64,000 nucleotides of DNA. Origin: Sarcocystis neurona. Taxonomy: Eukaryota; Apicomplexa; Conoidasida; Eucoccidiorida; Sarcocystidae. The notes beneath the pieces were generated by a model. That model worked only from the letters and a program-made list of their open reading frames with translations. It was not told where the DNA came from and made no database searches. Location of the stretch: NCBI GenBank assembly GCA_000727475.1, contig KL647334.1:36001-100000 (forward strand). The letters are read 5' to 3'. The position numbers and the translations under genes are program-made. Positions 36,950-50,300 of this stretch are shown here, piece by piece. Numbering within the stretch: the stretch's first letter is position 1; the number at the start of each line of letters is the position of its first letter.

Positions 36950-37560
36950 CAACATAAACAGCAGCACAAGAAACAGCAGCAGCAGCAGCAGCGGGGACCG
37001 AACCCCCCTGACGGGCACAGCAGCAACCACAACCGCAGGAGCACGAGTACGAGTCGCGGAAGCGGCGCTGCGAAGGAAGGAGAGTGTCTTTGCGGTAGAT
37101 ACGTCCCCTGCAGTGCAGTGGTGTATCAGGAGAAGAAGCTGCAACAGCAGCTTCGCAGCAGCAACGCTTGCAGCGCACGAGCAACAGCTGTTGGTAGTGG
37201 GAAGGGAGACACAGGCACAGCAGCGAGGCACACGGCCACGCATACGGCTGCAACAAGAGAGGAAGCGGGGGCGGCGGCAGGGACGGGCGTTGTGAGAAGA
37301 AGAAACAGCAAGACGAAGGCGAGTCCCAGGAGCAGCTGCTCCGTGGTAAGACGACATGTCTCAACAGATGAGGAAGTGAGGTGACGGTGAAAGCAAAGCG
37401 CGCCGGGTCTTTTAAACACCACGCGCGCAGACGCATACCACGGCGGCGGCCCGACAGCGAGAGATAATAACGCAGGCACCGAAAGTGAAGACGACGAGCC
37501 CCCCATCCGACAATGGCAGCAGCAAATCGACTGCGCTGACCTAGACTGCATTGCCCCGCT
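36950..37560. other. CAG-rich 3' flank, no resolved gene
   Basis: After the TAA the + strand stays CAG-rich to about 37,330, then becomes mixed. It could be 3' UTR or an exon of an unrecognised + strand gene. No conserved block or splice-consistent pair was found. Confidence 0.35.
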
Positions 37561-39480
37561 CCCCGCCAGATACATCACTTTTTGTGTGTATATATATATA
37601 TGAAGACACCTTCGTACAGCAGTCCCTCGCTGCGCTGATGTTGGGCTGCTGGGGGGGACGTGGGGGGGAGTGCAGCAGCAGAACCGAACTTCCAACAAGA
37701 GAAGGGACAAGAAGACCAGTCCAGCCAAGTGGGGAGGAGCTGCCTTCGTATGTTTCTGTATGCGTAAGAGAGACCGTGTACATATATAAATATATACATA
37801 TACATTCATACATACACACATACATAACAGACTTACATGGGTCTATATGCATCAACGGTAAATAAGTGGCTGTCCTTGAGTATATATATATGTGTATGTT
37901 GCAGACCTACTCTGTTAGTGGGGGGGAAAAAGGTGGTCCCATTTTTGAGGACAGATATCCGGCGGTGTGCGAGTGTTGTGATACGCCTGAGCGGCAGAGA
38001 AGAGATGCATGCATATTTTCTTCGTATGTGTACTGGTGAAGGTGCGCCCACGGTCGCCCGCTGGCACAGATCCTTCTGTGCAAGGCTAGAGACATCACGA
38101 GAAAAAGAGAGAGAGCGGGAACGAAGGAAAGAAATTGCTGCGTCATGCAACGGCCAGCGGGGACACCTCACACCACCCGCTGCGTCGTTCACGTACAGCG
38201 GCAGCAGGATTGTGTAGGAGGCGCAGAGAACAGGTGGACACCACGCATACACATTGACAGTATCATAGCAGCAAGGCAACGTCGACACGCGTATATATAT
38301 TGACAGTATCACAGCAGCAAGACAACTTCGACTCAGGCACAGCCCTGCTACTCGTGGCACTTCGACGCCCGACCAGGAGACAGATAGAAACAGAGACAGA
38401 GATGCAACAACGACGGCGCACGCGCGCCGCCGAACGCACTGCAGCAGTCCTCCTATTGAGTAGACGTCTTAGTTCGTCCCTCTTCCTGTGCGAATGAAGA
38501 AACACCCTACTGCAGCCCCATTCCTCCTGTTGTCCGTGTCTGTCTGTGTGTGTGTGTGTCTCTCTCTGTCGTCTATACGTCTGAACACGTACATCGATGT
38601 TATATACGTATATGTATATCTTTCCACACATAGGTGCCCGTATATTATATATATATATATATATACATACATACATACATATACAGAATTGTGTGTGTAC
38701 ATTTATACGTAGAGATATCTATATCTCTGTGTACATGTTTGCGCGTATATATATATACGTATATATGTACACACACAATTGTGTATGTATATACGTAGAG
38801 ATATCTATATCTCTGTGTACGTGTTTGCGCGTATATATATAGATGTATATATATATATCGGTATGTATATGTGTGTATATACGGATATATATCCATCTGG
38901 ACATCTGACGGTGAGAAGGACAACCCAGCGATGAGAAGAAAGGCCAAGATGACAGCGTACGAAATGTGTGATTGATTACCAACTCCCGCGTTTCTTGGGT
39001 GGACTCCGCAGAAGTGACGCGCCCGGAAAGCAGCATGCACTGGATATCCATTAAATATCTGCGTTTGATGAAAGGTGTGTCAGAACGACACTAAGGAAGG
39101 ACGTGTACGTGTATTATCTTTGCATACTCCACTAGGAGACATCCACGTTGTTTATGTAGTAAAACGTGTTGCAGTGTGTTCAAGTGGTATGTAATACAAT
39201 ATATGTAGTATATGTATATAATGTATAGTAATTGAATACACATATATATATACATATTTATATACATATATATATATATAGTTTAGAGAAAAATGTATCA
39301 GGCGGTATCATTTATGTATACGCCGATGTACGAGTGATGAAACGAGACGACAGAACGCATCTGGTCGCCCTTTTAGGGGCAACACGCAAACAGCACTCAT
39401 GGCTGCACATATATATATATATATACTGTGCGTATACGTGTACTACATATACTTAAATACATAGTGAGTAGGGAGATGTA
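37560..39480. repeat. Microsatellite-rich intergenic DNA
   Basis: TA/TG tracts at 37,580-37,900, 38,580-38,900 and 39,190-39,450 alternate with short non-repetitive patches that show no exon-like sequence. The segment 38,710-38,815 carries two copies of an 18-base palindromic motif, agagatatctatatctct. Confidence 0.6.
38242..38332. repeat. 45-bp imperfect tandem duplication
   Basis: Two adjacent copies share ttgacagtatca(t/c)agcagcaag(g/a)caac and end in tcgac. It is a small isolated duplication in intergenic DNA. Confidence 0.7.
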
Positions 39481-42400
39481 CTGGACGGAATCCCAAGTGT
39501 GTGTGAGTGTGAGTGCGTGCGTGAGTTTGAATTTCGAAGAGATACACAACGTTTAACAACGAAGAAACATGCAATAATATGGTGGGGAAGTACAGATGTA
39601 CGCGCCTTCACAGCAGCATAGATGGACGTCTCTCCACAGATGCATAGGAAAGGGAAGCGCCAAAAGAACCGGCGTAGTGTACTGCCGTGGAACAAGGCGA
39701 TACCAACCGCCACGCACATACCGAGAGTTTATTACTCATTCAGTCCTCTCTCAAGCGGCACATTCCCACACAAAAATACACGTATTTACGGACACACGTA
39801 TGTCACTTTCAGAAGTACGCACATACATGTATGTGTATGTGTGCAGGTGCGTATCTCGTCATTTTTAACATCATGTAACACGGATGAGGGACCACCGTGT
39901 AGATGGTGTGAGACACGTAATTCTATACACCCACATATACAAATAGTAGTGGACATTTATGTACGTGTGGATGGATGCATGTGTTTGCTAGCTGTCCACG
40001 AAGATCGAAGATGTAGTGTCTCTCACGAGGAACACGAGTGTGAGGCTCCTACCAGCCGAAGAGGAACACAACAGCGTCTTCTGTCGAAACGGCGAAGACG
40101 GCGTCGAACAAAGAAAAGAGCTTATAACCCGGAGGTAGGATGCACACGAGCGTCACTGTTGTAGCAGAAGTCAACTGAAGATGCCGCCGACTTGACACGT
40201 GTGTCTCCAACACACATCGCAGTTCGCTTGTGGAAACGCATCTGTGTGTGTGTGTGTGGACGCAGTCCGCATGCCAAGATGCACCATCGTCTGTTTTTCA
40301 AACGATACGTTACTTTTTGTTGCCTTGACTACATCCAGAGGAACGTCAAGTTCTGCGTCTCGCGCGTTAGACACACGTGCGTCCAGATGTATTTCACATC
40401 CGTAATACCCTTGTGGGGGACAGCGGCACCAGCGACGACGCAGGCGCACGCCAAATACGGTGGAGATTTTTTTTGAGCGCCTGGAGAACGTAGCAGAGAC
40501 CTCTTCTTCGTGTAAGACGGAGTAAGCTCCCTGGTGTACAGGGCGCGGCACAGCTGCTTCGGCAGCAGGCGACGAGCCAAGCCAACAGTAGCGGCAGCGT
40601 GTTAATTGAAGGCACAAGGGATGTCTCTCTCTGCGAAGGGGTATTCGGGTTATCTTTCCTAAGCACGTGCAGCATTCATTCGTATGCGCCGAGTAGTGTC
40701 TCCGGTAACAGTTTGCTTTCATCCGCGCCTCAGTATCGACATCCAACTCACCCGCGCACACATCTATCTGCTGGTGAAAGCATATACGTGAATACACGGG
40801 GAGGCCCGTGTACACACGCGGAAGGAGGTACTACGTAGGTGAAAACGTTGATGCACCAGCAACGCACAAGCGCGTCTCCGCAACGTAGCCATGGACAAAT
40901 GGAGAGCGGGGGACACAGGGAAAGCCCTTGCACCGCTGCACTTGGTGCGTGAAGTGAAGTAGCTGATGCGACACGACCACCAAAAGTTAGCGCTCTGCCC
41001 GTGGAGGGCCCAGATGCGTCGTTCGATCGAAGATACGTAGACAGACTGCTTAGCATATGTAGATATGATTCAACATATTCTTGTACACTTGGTTCCACTT
41101 ACAAATGGGCATATCTCTGCTTGGTGACAATGTCGCCGGCCACTCTCCACGCTCTCTCTCTCTCTCCCTTTACATTTATATATATGTATATACATACGTA
41201 TTTGTCCATATACATTCACACCAACACTCTTGTAACACTCGAAGTGTACGGACCAGTTGCTTCCAGCCCGAACGCGTTTTACAACGCAACAACGCAGGGC
41301 ACTCCGTTGCTGGTCGTTCGTGTCAGCTGCGGAAGAAGTGCGGCTTGGCTCTGGTGCGGCAGAAATATGTGGAGGAAGCCAGCACTTCAAGAGCAGCAGC
41401 AGCGGCTTGCTGCCAGCGTCACAGTGGTACGCGGCGACAGCCAGCTTCATGTAAGACAGACGCAGTGTCAGAAGGTGTACACGCGTCATTATACAGACTC
41501 CTGTATAAGCAGTGAAGACCTATATACGTAAATATATACGCCAGTGTACATCTGTGTCTATCCACCTGTCTGTACGCATCTGTTTATTATCATCTCCCTC
41601 TCGCTTTGATACGTAATATATACATATAAATATACACATATACACGCGTAGCGGCGTTTAGAAGGGCCCCCACCTTGTGCGTCTGTCAGTCTGTAAGGTT
41701 GACACACACGTGTGTGTCCCATCTGATGTCTGTTCTCTTCGCGAAGGTCGCGCCGTACTGCAGAAGACAGGCAGAGTGCTTCCATGTAAAGACAGCAGTA
41801 TCAGCACGTCGGAAACAGACAGCAGCTGCCGCCCCGTCGCACCAGGGTTTGTCTCGCTCTCTTCAGCACGCGGTTCTTTGAGCGGCGGAGGCAGCAGGTT
41901 GCGGCGCTACTTCATACATTAGTACTTCTGAGAGTTATCAGTGTTGAGGACGACCTGCTACGGACCAGCACTAGCAGCACTAATACCACCGCGTAGGATG
42001 GCAGTGTCTGTCTGCAGCTGGGTTGGACGGAGCTTCTATTAGGTGAACACAAATAGGTGTTACGTGCATGTAGGGGCCGACTGCTGCAGCACGAACACAA
42101 AGAAACACGGAATATACAGCAATACACTGCAGGTTCCAGTTGGTGAACCTTCGGTAAAGTCCGCGTCCTACTTCAGAGCTCCTTTACTGGGGAAGTAGCA
42201 GTGGGCGCAGCGACAGTGGCTCAGCCTTACGCAGCCGCATGCGTAGAAGCGGGAACCAGAAGGGAGGAGAAAGAAGCATTTCCCAGCCCATCCAGCCATG
42301 GACACCCCTCGCTGCTGCTGCTGCTTATTCTGTCATTCTGCACCGTTCCCATGCATAAGAAAGTGACAGTGGGACAAGTGTCGTCGCGTACATGCACATA

Positions 42401-42600
42401 CGGGGATACGTAGTATAGAGAAATAAGCAGCATTTACTAAGCAACAGCTCAAGTAACCGCCCGCGAAGGTATGCAGGCACTCGGGGATCCATCTCTGGGT
42501 AAAGAGGAGATTTGTCCATAGATCTGCATATACGCATACGTAGGTCAACACGTGGAACTCTGTGACTTATGCTTCTTTTTTTTCGTTTCTTTTGTGCCAG
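39480..42600. other. Gene-poor region
   Basis: Mixed-composition DNA with short open frames on both strands and a TA microsatellite at about 41,160-41,220 and 41,600-41,650. No family was recognised and no phase-consistent exons were found. Less CAG/CTG content than the flanks. Confidence 0.4.
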
Positions 42601-45355
42601 CGGCCGCCACCTCCACTGGAGCGGCTGCTAGTGTCAGCAGGTGCTGTGTTAACGCTGCCTCTTTTTTATGCCGTTCTGTGTAGCGACTGCGGCCACCACC
42701 AGGCCGATATTCTACTACGTTCATCAAGCACCAGCAGCTTGTCTTGTGGAAGGCGCTGCTGCCTTTAGGTCCTGCAGTCAATAGTACAGCAACTGCTGTT
42801 TGGGACTTCGCCTTTTGCAGCAGCGTCGGTGTACTCAGAAACTCTTGTGCGACCCTGCTGCCGTCTTTCATGCCACTGCCATTGCCGTATGAGCTGTGCA
42901 GGAGCTGAGGCTAGTCTAATTCTGCTGCTGCCACTGCCCTTATTGCGCAGACGTTACGCTGCTTGCGTTGTAGCTACTGCGGGTGCAGTGGTTGCTCCAA
43001 AGCAGCTCCTGCTGCTGCTTTCCTGAACGCGCTTCAGTCTCAACAAGCCTTTTGAACTCATTGTTACCTCATTTTGGGTTGTTTTCAAGTGAAAGTCCTA
43101 CCCACTAGGTAACACTGTCCCCGCATTTTGAAACACTACGTGGTCCCGAGTGCAGCAGCTGCTGCTCCTCTCAAACACGCGGCAGCCGCAGCAGCAGCAG
43201 CGATTCTCGAATTTTTGCCATGTGTCGTCTTCTTGTGAATCATCCTCTCTACTGGGAGAAGCACTATCGCTGCGGCTCGTTTCTCCTACGCAGCAATTCT
43301 GCTACGTAGCTCCTGCTGCTGTTTTTGTAGCTCTTCTGTACGCGGAAGGTAAGCGCTGCTGCGACGACCTGCGAGGTGTACAGACGCCGACGCGGCCTGG
43401 AGCGTTTGGTACGAGCACCACTACAGCTGCTGGTCTCAAGTGCTTTGCTTTATACTGGTGATGCTGCTGCTAGTGAAACTGCTGCTACCAGTGCCGGTGT
43501 TGCAGTTGCTGCACCGTACGCAGAATTGTTGCTGTGCTCTTGCGGTCTGCGAAAGTGTACGTGCAGGCCTCGCTATGCAGCAGCCGCTACGATCCTGTAA
43601 CCTGCTGCTTCCACTGTCAACATATTGATGTTGGCTCGCCGCGTGCCACTCCGGGGCTACTGTTTCTTGCCTCGAGCGAGTGGCCCGCTGCATACACGTA
43701 AGCACAGCCGCGCAGACTCATACGCACGTAAGCAGCTCCATGCGGTGTGCAAGAGGTGCTCAAAGGACGGTGCTGCGTTAACATTTTTTTTGTTGACGAT
43801 GCGCCGCGGGACCCGACACTGCCGATGGGTAAAAGAAGTCACTGCTACACTCCTTCTCTTGTCGGCACATGCACACGCTCCAGGAGGCGTTGTTGTATCT
43901 GTTTCGATGCTTGCCACTGTTGCTGCGTATTCCTGAGGTGCTGCTGATGCTAAAGAGCGGGACGCCTGCATCTACGTCCGTCGCTGCTGCGAGCAGTGGC
44001 GGCACTCATGGCTGCTGCTGTCACGTGCAAGTTTGGGTGATGTACTGACGCCTTCCAATTATTGCTGCGTTCCTCCTCAGATTTGCTGCTATTTTCGCTG
44101 AGGGCACTGCAGCAGCGCAGTCTGTCGCGGCCGTCAGTGTTGCGTAGCCTGCCCCAAGTCCTTCGGTGCAGCCTTGTTGTGCTCCTCGTGCCAGTCTCCC
44201 CTGCTGTTCACTTACGCTGTCGTATTGTTGTCCGCTGCTGCTGGTAGAAGAAGGGATCGTGACTGCTCTGGGTGTCGCAGACATCACATTGACGCTCACG
44301 ATACTTCCCCTCTTGTTAGCTTCTGCTGCCTTTGCTCCTCCTTCAGCTGCTCAGGCGTGCTGCTGTTCCCGTCCGAACTGGTGGTTCCGCTGCTGCTACA
44401 ACGATTGTTCCGCCGCTGCTAGTGTTGCTGCTACAGTAGTGAGGAGTCCCCCTTTCGTTGTTTCTCAGGCGAGATCCTGCCGCTTGTGCTGCTTCAACTG
44501 GAGGACGTGCTGCTGCTGATACCGAGGTGCTCTTGTTGTTTTCTTCTCGTCTATGCTGTCAAGAAGCTGGTGCTATTCCTTCTCAGCAGTTTTTACGTTG
44601 CTGACGCTCTTGGTGTGATGCCGCTCCTGTTGAGCAGTTGTGCTGATGCCGCTCCTGTTGAGCAGGTGTGCTGCTGCTGCTTCTGTTGACGCGCTGCCGC
44701 TGCTGCTGCTAGTACTCGGATGTTGCGGTTGCTCTGCTGCTCAATCCTAGTGCGCGCAACGCGCTGCGCTTTAGGGATAGGTGGCAACAACGGCCGTATC
44801 AGCACGAGTAGCCCTACATCTATTCACACATGTACACTCGTCCACATCAGAATCTCTCTTTCTAAATATATATCTATATACATCCGTGTTTCTCTAGACT
44901 GTATATCTGGAAATTTTTTGCCCGGTTTTCACACGCACATACACACATCTACATATCTGTGCGCACCCCTGTGCCGGTGAGTACAACTGGTGAGAGGACA
45001 CTTTCGTATGTACAGGAACACATAACAAAACCGGCGAATCAGTCAGCAGTGGAGGGAGTTTCCACCTCTAGTCCGCACGACCCGTCGCAGCGCACAGCTC
45101 AGCAGCCGTCTGCTCTTCGAGACTCTGCTGCTCCTGCTGCGGGCGCCAGACGGTGCCGGTGGCGGGGGGGTGCTGCTGCTGCGAGGCTGCTGTAGCCGCT
45201 CTGTCTGGGCGCTGCCGTTGCCAGTGTGAGCGCGCGGCTTGTGCTGCTGCCACTGCCCACTACTGCACCGATCGCCGCTGCTGCTGCTGCTATCCTGTGG
45301 TGCACGCTGTTGCGGCTGCTTCAGCAATGGTGGGCTGTCGTGCTCGGCAGCGGTG
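42600..45355. other. CTG-rich degenerate tract
   Basis: The + strand is rich in imperfect gctgctg/tgttgctgc runs with many interruptions, and every frame is broken by stops. It ends in a short open stretch (WCTLLRLLQQWWAVVLG at about 45,296-45,350) before a good-looking donor (cagcg|gtgagt), which could be a + strand exon. By the exon/intron polarity seen elsewhere, CTG on + suggests + strand intron or - strand exon material. I could not assign it to a gene, and decay of an old repeat is equally possible. Confidence 0.35.
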
Positions 45356-45800
45356 AGTTACTCTGCATGTGTGCACCCTGGCTCCGCGACAGACGAAGCT
45401 CTTTTCTGCTGCTACTGGTGAAAAAGAAACGCAGCATCGCGTCGCTGCCCGTGAGTGAGACTCGCACGCATCTCGCCCCCCCATCGCAAAATGCAGAACA
45501 TTCTCTGTGTGGACCGTTGTGTCTTCGGATAAACCCGCAGTGATACACTGCGCGTGTACACATATATATATACATATGTGTATACGTGGACAGTTGTACA
45601 GATATGTACACATGTACACATACATACCCTCAGAAACATGCGTACTATTATTCCATATATATATATATATATACAGGTATAATAACGTGTACAGCCGTAC
45701 ACATTATATACGTTCTACGTGCATCTACATATGCACGTAGACAAATACGTACATATATGCGACCACACATATAATATATATAGGAGGAAGGCCACGCACA
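44830..45800. repeat. TA/CA microsatellite blocks
   Basis: tatatatctatatacatc and acacacat repeats at 44,860-44,960, then tatatatata and tacatatatatgcg at 45,555-45,790, on either side of a GC-richer patch at 45,000-45,500. Confidence 0.55.
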
Positions 45801-45879
45801 CGCGTGCCCAAATAATTTTGCTTTGTTCTACTTTACGTGAACATTCAACACTTCCACACTCGCGCAGGCACGCCCTGTG

Positions 45880-47100
45880 TGTGTGTTACAGAGCCCACAC
45901 GGGTGACGCATGCATGCAGCACGGCCGTTCTTCACAGCAGGGAGAAGCTCCGCGGCGCCTACTGGAGCTGCGCCGTTGCAACACCTGCGGCGGCCTTTTC
46001 GAAAGAAACGCTGCAGCGACCGCGGGTCCGTCCGTCGTTCTCGTCAAAGAAGCAAGAGCAGCAGCAAGGGAGCACCAGCAACAGCCAGGATCACCGCTGC
46101 GGTGCTTGCAGCAGCAGCAGCGCGGGCGCCTCAGCAGCAGTGCAAGCGCCCACGGCAGCCGGCGGGTCCGGCGCAGCGCTAGGAGCAGCAGCAGCAAGGG
46201 TACACCAGCAGCAGCGCAAGCACCAGCAGCTGCTGGCGTGTCCGGTGCAGTGCTAGCAGCAGCAGCAGCACCGGCAGCAACAGCGGTGGAGAGGCTGCGT
46301 GGTGTTGCCCCTGTCGCTCATGAACCGCCGCTGAGGAGGCTTCGTATAAGATTCTCCTTCGCATTTGTGATCGCCTGCATGCGCAGTGGAGAACGGCACC
46401 GTAACGCGTGCAACGCCGGGGGCATGAGTTCGCAGCAGCACCAGCGGCGCGAGACGCGGTCGCATCACCATTCGTCAATACAGGCAGCAGTGGCAGCCAC
46501 CGCCAGCCGAAGAAGAAGAAGCGACAGCAACAGCGTACTTATCGCAGAAGCAGCAACCACACGGCATCCGCCGCAGCAGTAGCGGGACAGAGACGACAGC
46601 AGCGGGAAAAAGGCAGCAGCACACAGGCACCCGGGAAGGAAGCAGCAGCAGCAGGCAGGTGGGATCATTACCGCGGCGCCACTCCACAACTGGGGTGGCA
46701 GCCAGGAGCAGCAGCATCGGCATCAACGCTGGCATGCAGCAGCAGCCTAAGCAGGGGAAGCGGACACCTGCGCGGGAGCAGCAGCAGCAGGTTGCCTCAA
46801 CGGAACACGCGGCAGCAGTCCGCAGCAGCAGTCCGCGTGCAGCCCACAGCCGCCAGAGGCGGTGGACAAAAAACACCAATCGCAGCAAACAGAGAGCAGC
46901 CACACAGACAGAAAGCCCCCAAGCGGCAGGTGCAGCAGCAAACGCGAGGACAGTCGGCAGCAAGCCAGCACACCTAAGCAGCAGCAACAGGCTGCAAACG
47001 CGGGGGGGCACTGCAGCAGCTGCACCCGCTGTGCTGTGGCACAGCAGCTGCGGCGCGGCGGTGGATTTGTTTTCTCGCATTCCTGCGTCTTTTCCTGTTC
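45880..47100. other. CAG-rich tract overlapping the 3' side of coatomer zeta
   Basis: The + strand is rich in cagcagcag, so the - strand is CTG-rich, as in introns of the - strand zeta gene. It may be the last zeta intron or 3' region. A + strand exon reading Gln/Ser/Ala-rich sequence (with a CNTCGG motif near 45,980) cannot be excluded, but it has no recognisable domain and no clear partner exons. Confidence 0.35.
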
Positions 47101-47150
47101 CTCTCCCCACAATTTTTTCGTTGTCCCAGCCACGTGTCTGGTTCCCTTAC

Positions 47151-47310
47151 CTGGTTGAAAGCAGTCTGAGTAGAAACGGCGTCCGAGGCGCTTGCTGCTG
47201 CCGCTCCGCTGTTGCTGTTGCTGTTGGTGCACGTCGCTGCTTCGATCTCCACGCCGTCCTGCATCTGCAACCGCGCCAGTACTACGTTTGGCTCACACTC
47301 GAGCAGCAGC
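47151..47310 (-). CDS. COPZ: Coatomer zeta exon 4
   Basis: The acceptor gtgctgcag|g completes Gly and begins LLLECEPNVVLARLQMQDGV, the C-terminal zeta block. An Asn/Ser/Ala insert follows and the exon ends STQTAFNQ at cag|gtaagg in phase 0. A final few residues should come from an exon further left. Confidence 0.88.
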
Positions 47311-50300
47311 CTGCAGCACCACCCCACACATCCCTGTGTCTGTTGCTACGATATAGACGCGCTCGCATGCAAATTTTTTGTCGCGCATGCACCGGTACAT
47401 GCGCCGAGAGATGCACGCGCATGTGCAGCAGCTACGTGCGTGTGTGTATTTCACGTCGCACACATACTCCTGCACCAGCCTCTTCACAGGCATGCACGAC
47501 CCACTGCGTCTTTCCTCTTCAAGACGCACACAGCAGTCTCAAGCAGCAGGCTGCCCCCTTGCCCCCCCCGTCTCCCGCACAGAAGGTGCGGGCTGTCGTC
47601 TTCGCATGCCACAACATCCCCGCGCCCTGCGGCTTCGTCCGCGAACAACACCCAGCACATCCCCCCGGCGGTCGACAGCAGGCTCCCGGAGCCAAAAAGC
47701 AGGCAGTCGCGGCGAGGGACGCCGCACAGCAGGGAGGTCGAACGGGGGTCCCCCCCACCACGCCTGCGGAGCAGCACATCCCCGCGAGAGACGGGGACTG
47801 CAACAAAAACTGCGCGGCAAAACGAGGCGCCAGGCACCCACGGCTGCTGCTGCTGCAGCGTCCACCACGCGCAAAGGTCGACACGCGCCTGTGTGTGGCA
47901 CAGCACCTTCCCCACACGTGTACAACGAGACCGGAGCATACGGTGGCTCCGCAGAGAGACGGGTGAAAGTCACACATATTTAGGAAATGCATGCGGTGGC
48001 TTCACAGATAAAGACATAGTGGAGATATTCGGTGACGGCTCTCGACGTCCGGCCGTCTCCGTTTCGGCAGTTCTCTACAAAGACGAAGGGTCCTCTGCCC
48101 CTGCGCGTTTCGTTCTGCCTTCATATACATATACGTGTATACGCATATTTACAGAGACGTAGAGTGCCTGTATATATATGTTGAGGACCATATATATACA
48201 CACCTAATATACCTATGTACAGCATCTCCATATACGCATATTACATCTATATATATGTTGAGTGTCCATATATACACATAAGATATCTATGGAGAGTATC
48301 TACATATTAAATCTATACAGTCACCTATATCGACGTCTCTCCGTCTGTTTCTGTCTATATATATTACGTATCTATACATATATTATATGCATGTTGAGTG
48401 TCTATATAAATACATAAGATATCCATGTAGAGGGTCCACGCACTCTATCTATACGGCGTATCTATATCTATATATGTATCTATCCACGTATTCATATATA
48501 TACTGTGTATAGGTACAGGATCTGACCATAGATGTGTTACACGTATATGGAGAGTATTTGTACGTATACACATATATGGTGATACTCCACACATTACATC
48601 TATACAGTATATCTATATCCATATCTATCTCTCTATGTTATGTATGTATACATGTGTATACAGGCTCTAGAGATATATATATGATGCACGCACGTGCATA
48701 TTTATGTGGAGAGTATCTGTGTGTATATATATATAGAGAGTATCTCTCTACATGCACATATGACGTAGAGTATCTCTCATATATATATGTTTGTATACAT
48801 ATGTACAGGATCTAGAGATATATATATTATGCATGCATGTGTATATTTGTATGGAGAGTATCTGCGTATAGATGCGTGGCTCATACACATATGAAGAGTA
48901 TCTCTCTATAGACGCGTATTATGGAGGATGTGTAGAGGGTGCGCCGCAGACAAAGATAAAGTCTGAAGTAGATATAGAGAGAAATAGACGTTTGCTCCTG
49001 CTGGGATGTTCCTCTTCAAGAGAAACGGATATATTTGAGGAAGACATGCAGAGAAAACCACCTTCTCTCTTGCTGGGATGTTCCCTTCCTGAGCGGGAGG
49101 GCACTCTGCAGCCGGTGCTACTGCTGGTGCGGCTGCCGTGTTGCTGCTGCTGCTGCTCCTGGGTGGGGGGACCGGCGGAGCTTCTCCTGCTGCGGCTCAC
49201 CCGTCGTCAAACATTTCATCAAACATCAAGAAAACTAAGTCCAGATTGTCGAGGACGCTCTTCTTGTTAATCTGCCCTCTGCAGTAACAGCAGCCGCAGC
49301 ACCCCACACCTCATAGCGATCACGCACGAGGAGCACCGGGGCAGCACCAACACTTTTCTCGAAACTCTCTGCTGCGCGCGCAACGCCGTACGCGTAACAC
49401 ACAAACCGCCGTTCTCTCGGCAGCAACCGCGCCAACAGCAGCAGCAGCAAGAGCAGCAGCAACAGTAGCAGCAGCGGCAAGATCAGCAGCAGCAACAGTA
49501 GCAGCGCCAAGAGCAGTAACCGGAGAAGAAACAGAACAGCCACCTGCTGCTGCTGCTTCTCTTCCTCCTCCGTGCACCAGTACTACTACTCCCACAGCAG
49601 CGCACCATCTGACGCGAAAGAGAGCAGCAGCATTACCGCTCCCTCTCCTCGCTTGAGTGAGCGACAAGAGCAGCGCAGCAGCGAGCAGTAACAGCAGCAG
49701 CTGCACAAAGAAGGAACGCATCACGCAGCTACACCTCTGCAGCAGAAAACACCGGCAGATCGGGGACACCTCACTTCCCGGCGAAGAGACAGAAAAGGTC
49801 GCACACACACCCCTCCACGCACACACATGCACACACTTCTAAACACGCATCTCCACCTCCGTCCCTATCAACACACACATATGCATACGTACACATATAT
49901 ATTCGTCCTGCATACCCGGTTCTCCGTGTGTAGACACAAATATACGTCTCTCTCTCTGTCTCTTGCTGCACGCCTTCGGTCTCTCCATCCCTTCCCCTCC
50001 CCGTGGATCTCTCTGCCGTTCGTCTACCACTATCTACCTTTGTCCACATGCAAAAGTCGAATATATTTGCATTCGCGTCTGCGTTCCATCTTCTTCCCCG
50101 GCCCTCCCTCGCGCGTTCCTCTTCTGTCTCTGCATGCTTTCCGGTGCCGGCGACACAGCGCGTCTGTGCGCCAGAAGCCCCGTGTGTGTCTCTCTGTTTT
50201 GCTGCCTTCTCTTCGTCGTCGTCTCCTCCATCTGTTGAATTCGTCTGCCCCTCTATTATTTTGTCTGTCTGGCTTTCTGCTGCTGTTCTTCTGGTCTCCC

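Noticed and set aside
43220..43309. Short frame starting MCRLLVNHP, resembling the start of class-II glutamine amidotransferases
   Set aside because: Only 29 codons, stops quickly, and nothing after the first four residues fits the family.
47941..48162. Open + strand stretch TDKDIVEIFGDGSRR as a possible exon
   Set aside because: It falls inside a zeta intron, has no partner exon in phase, and no family match.
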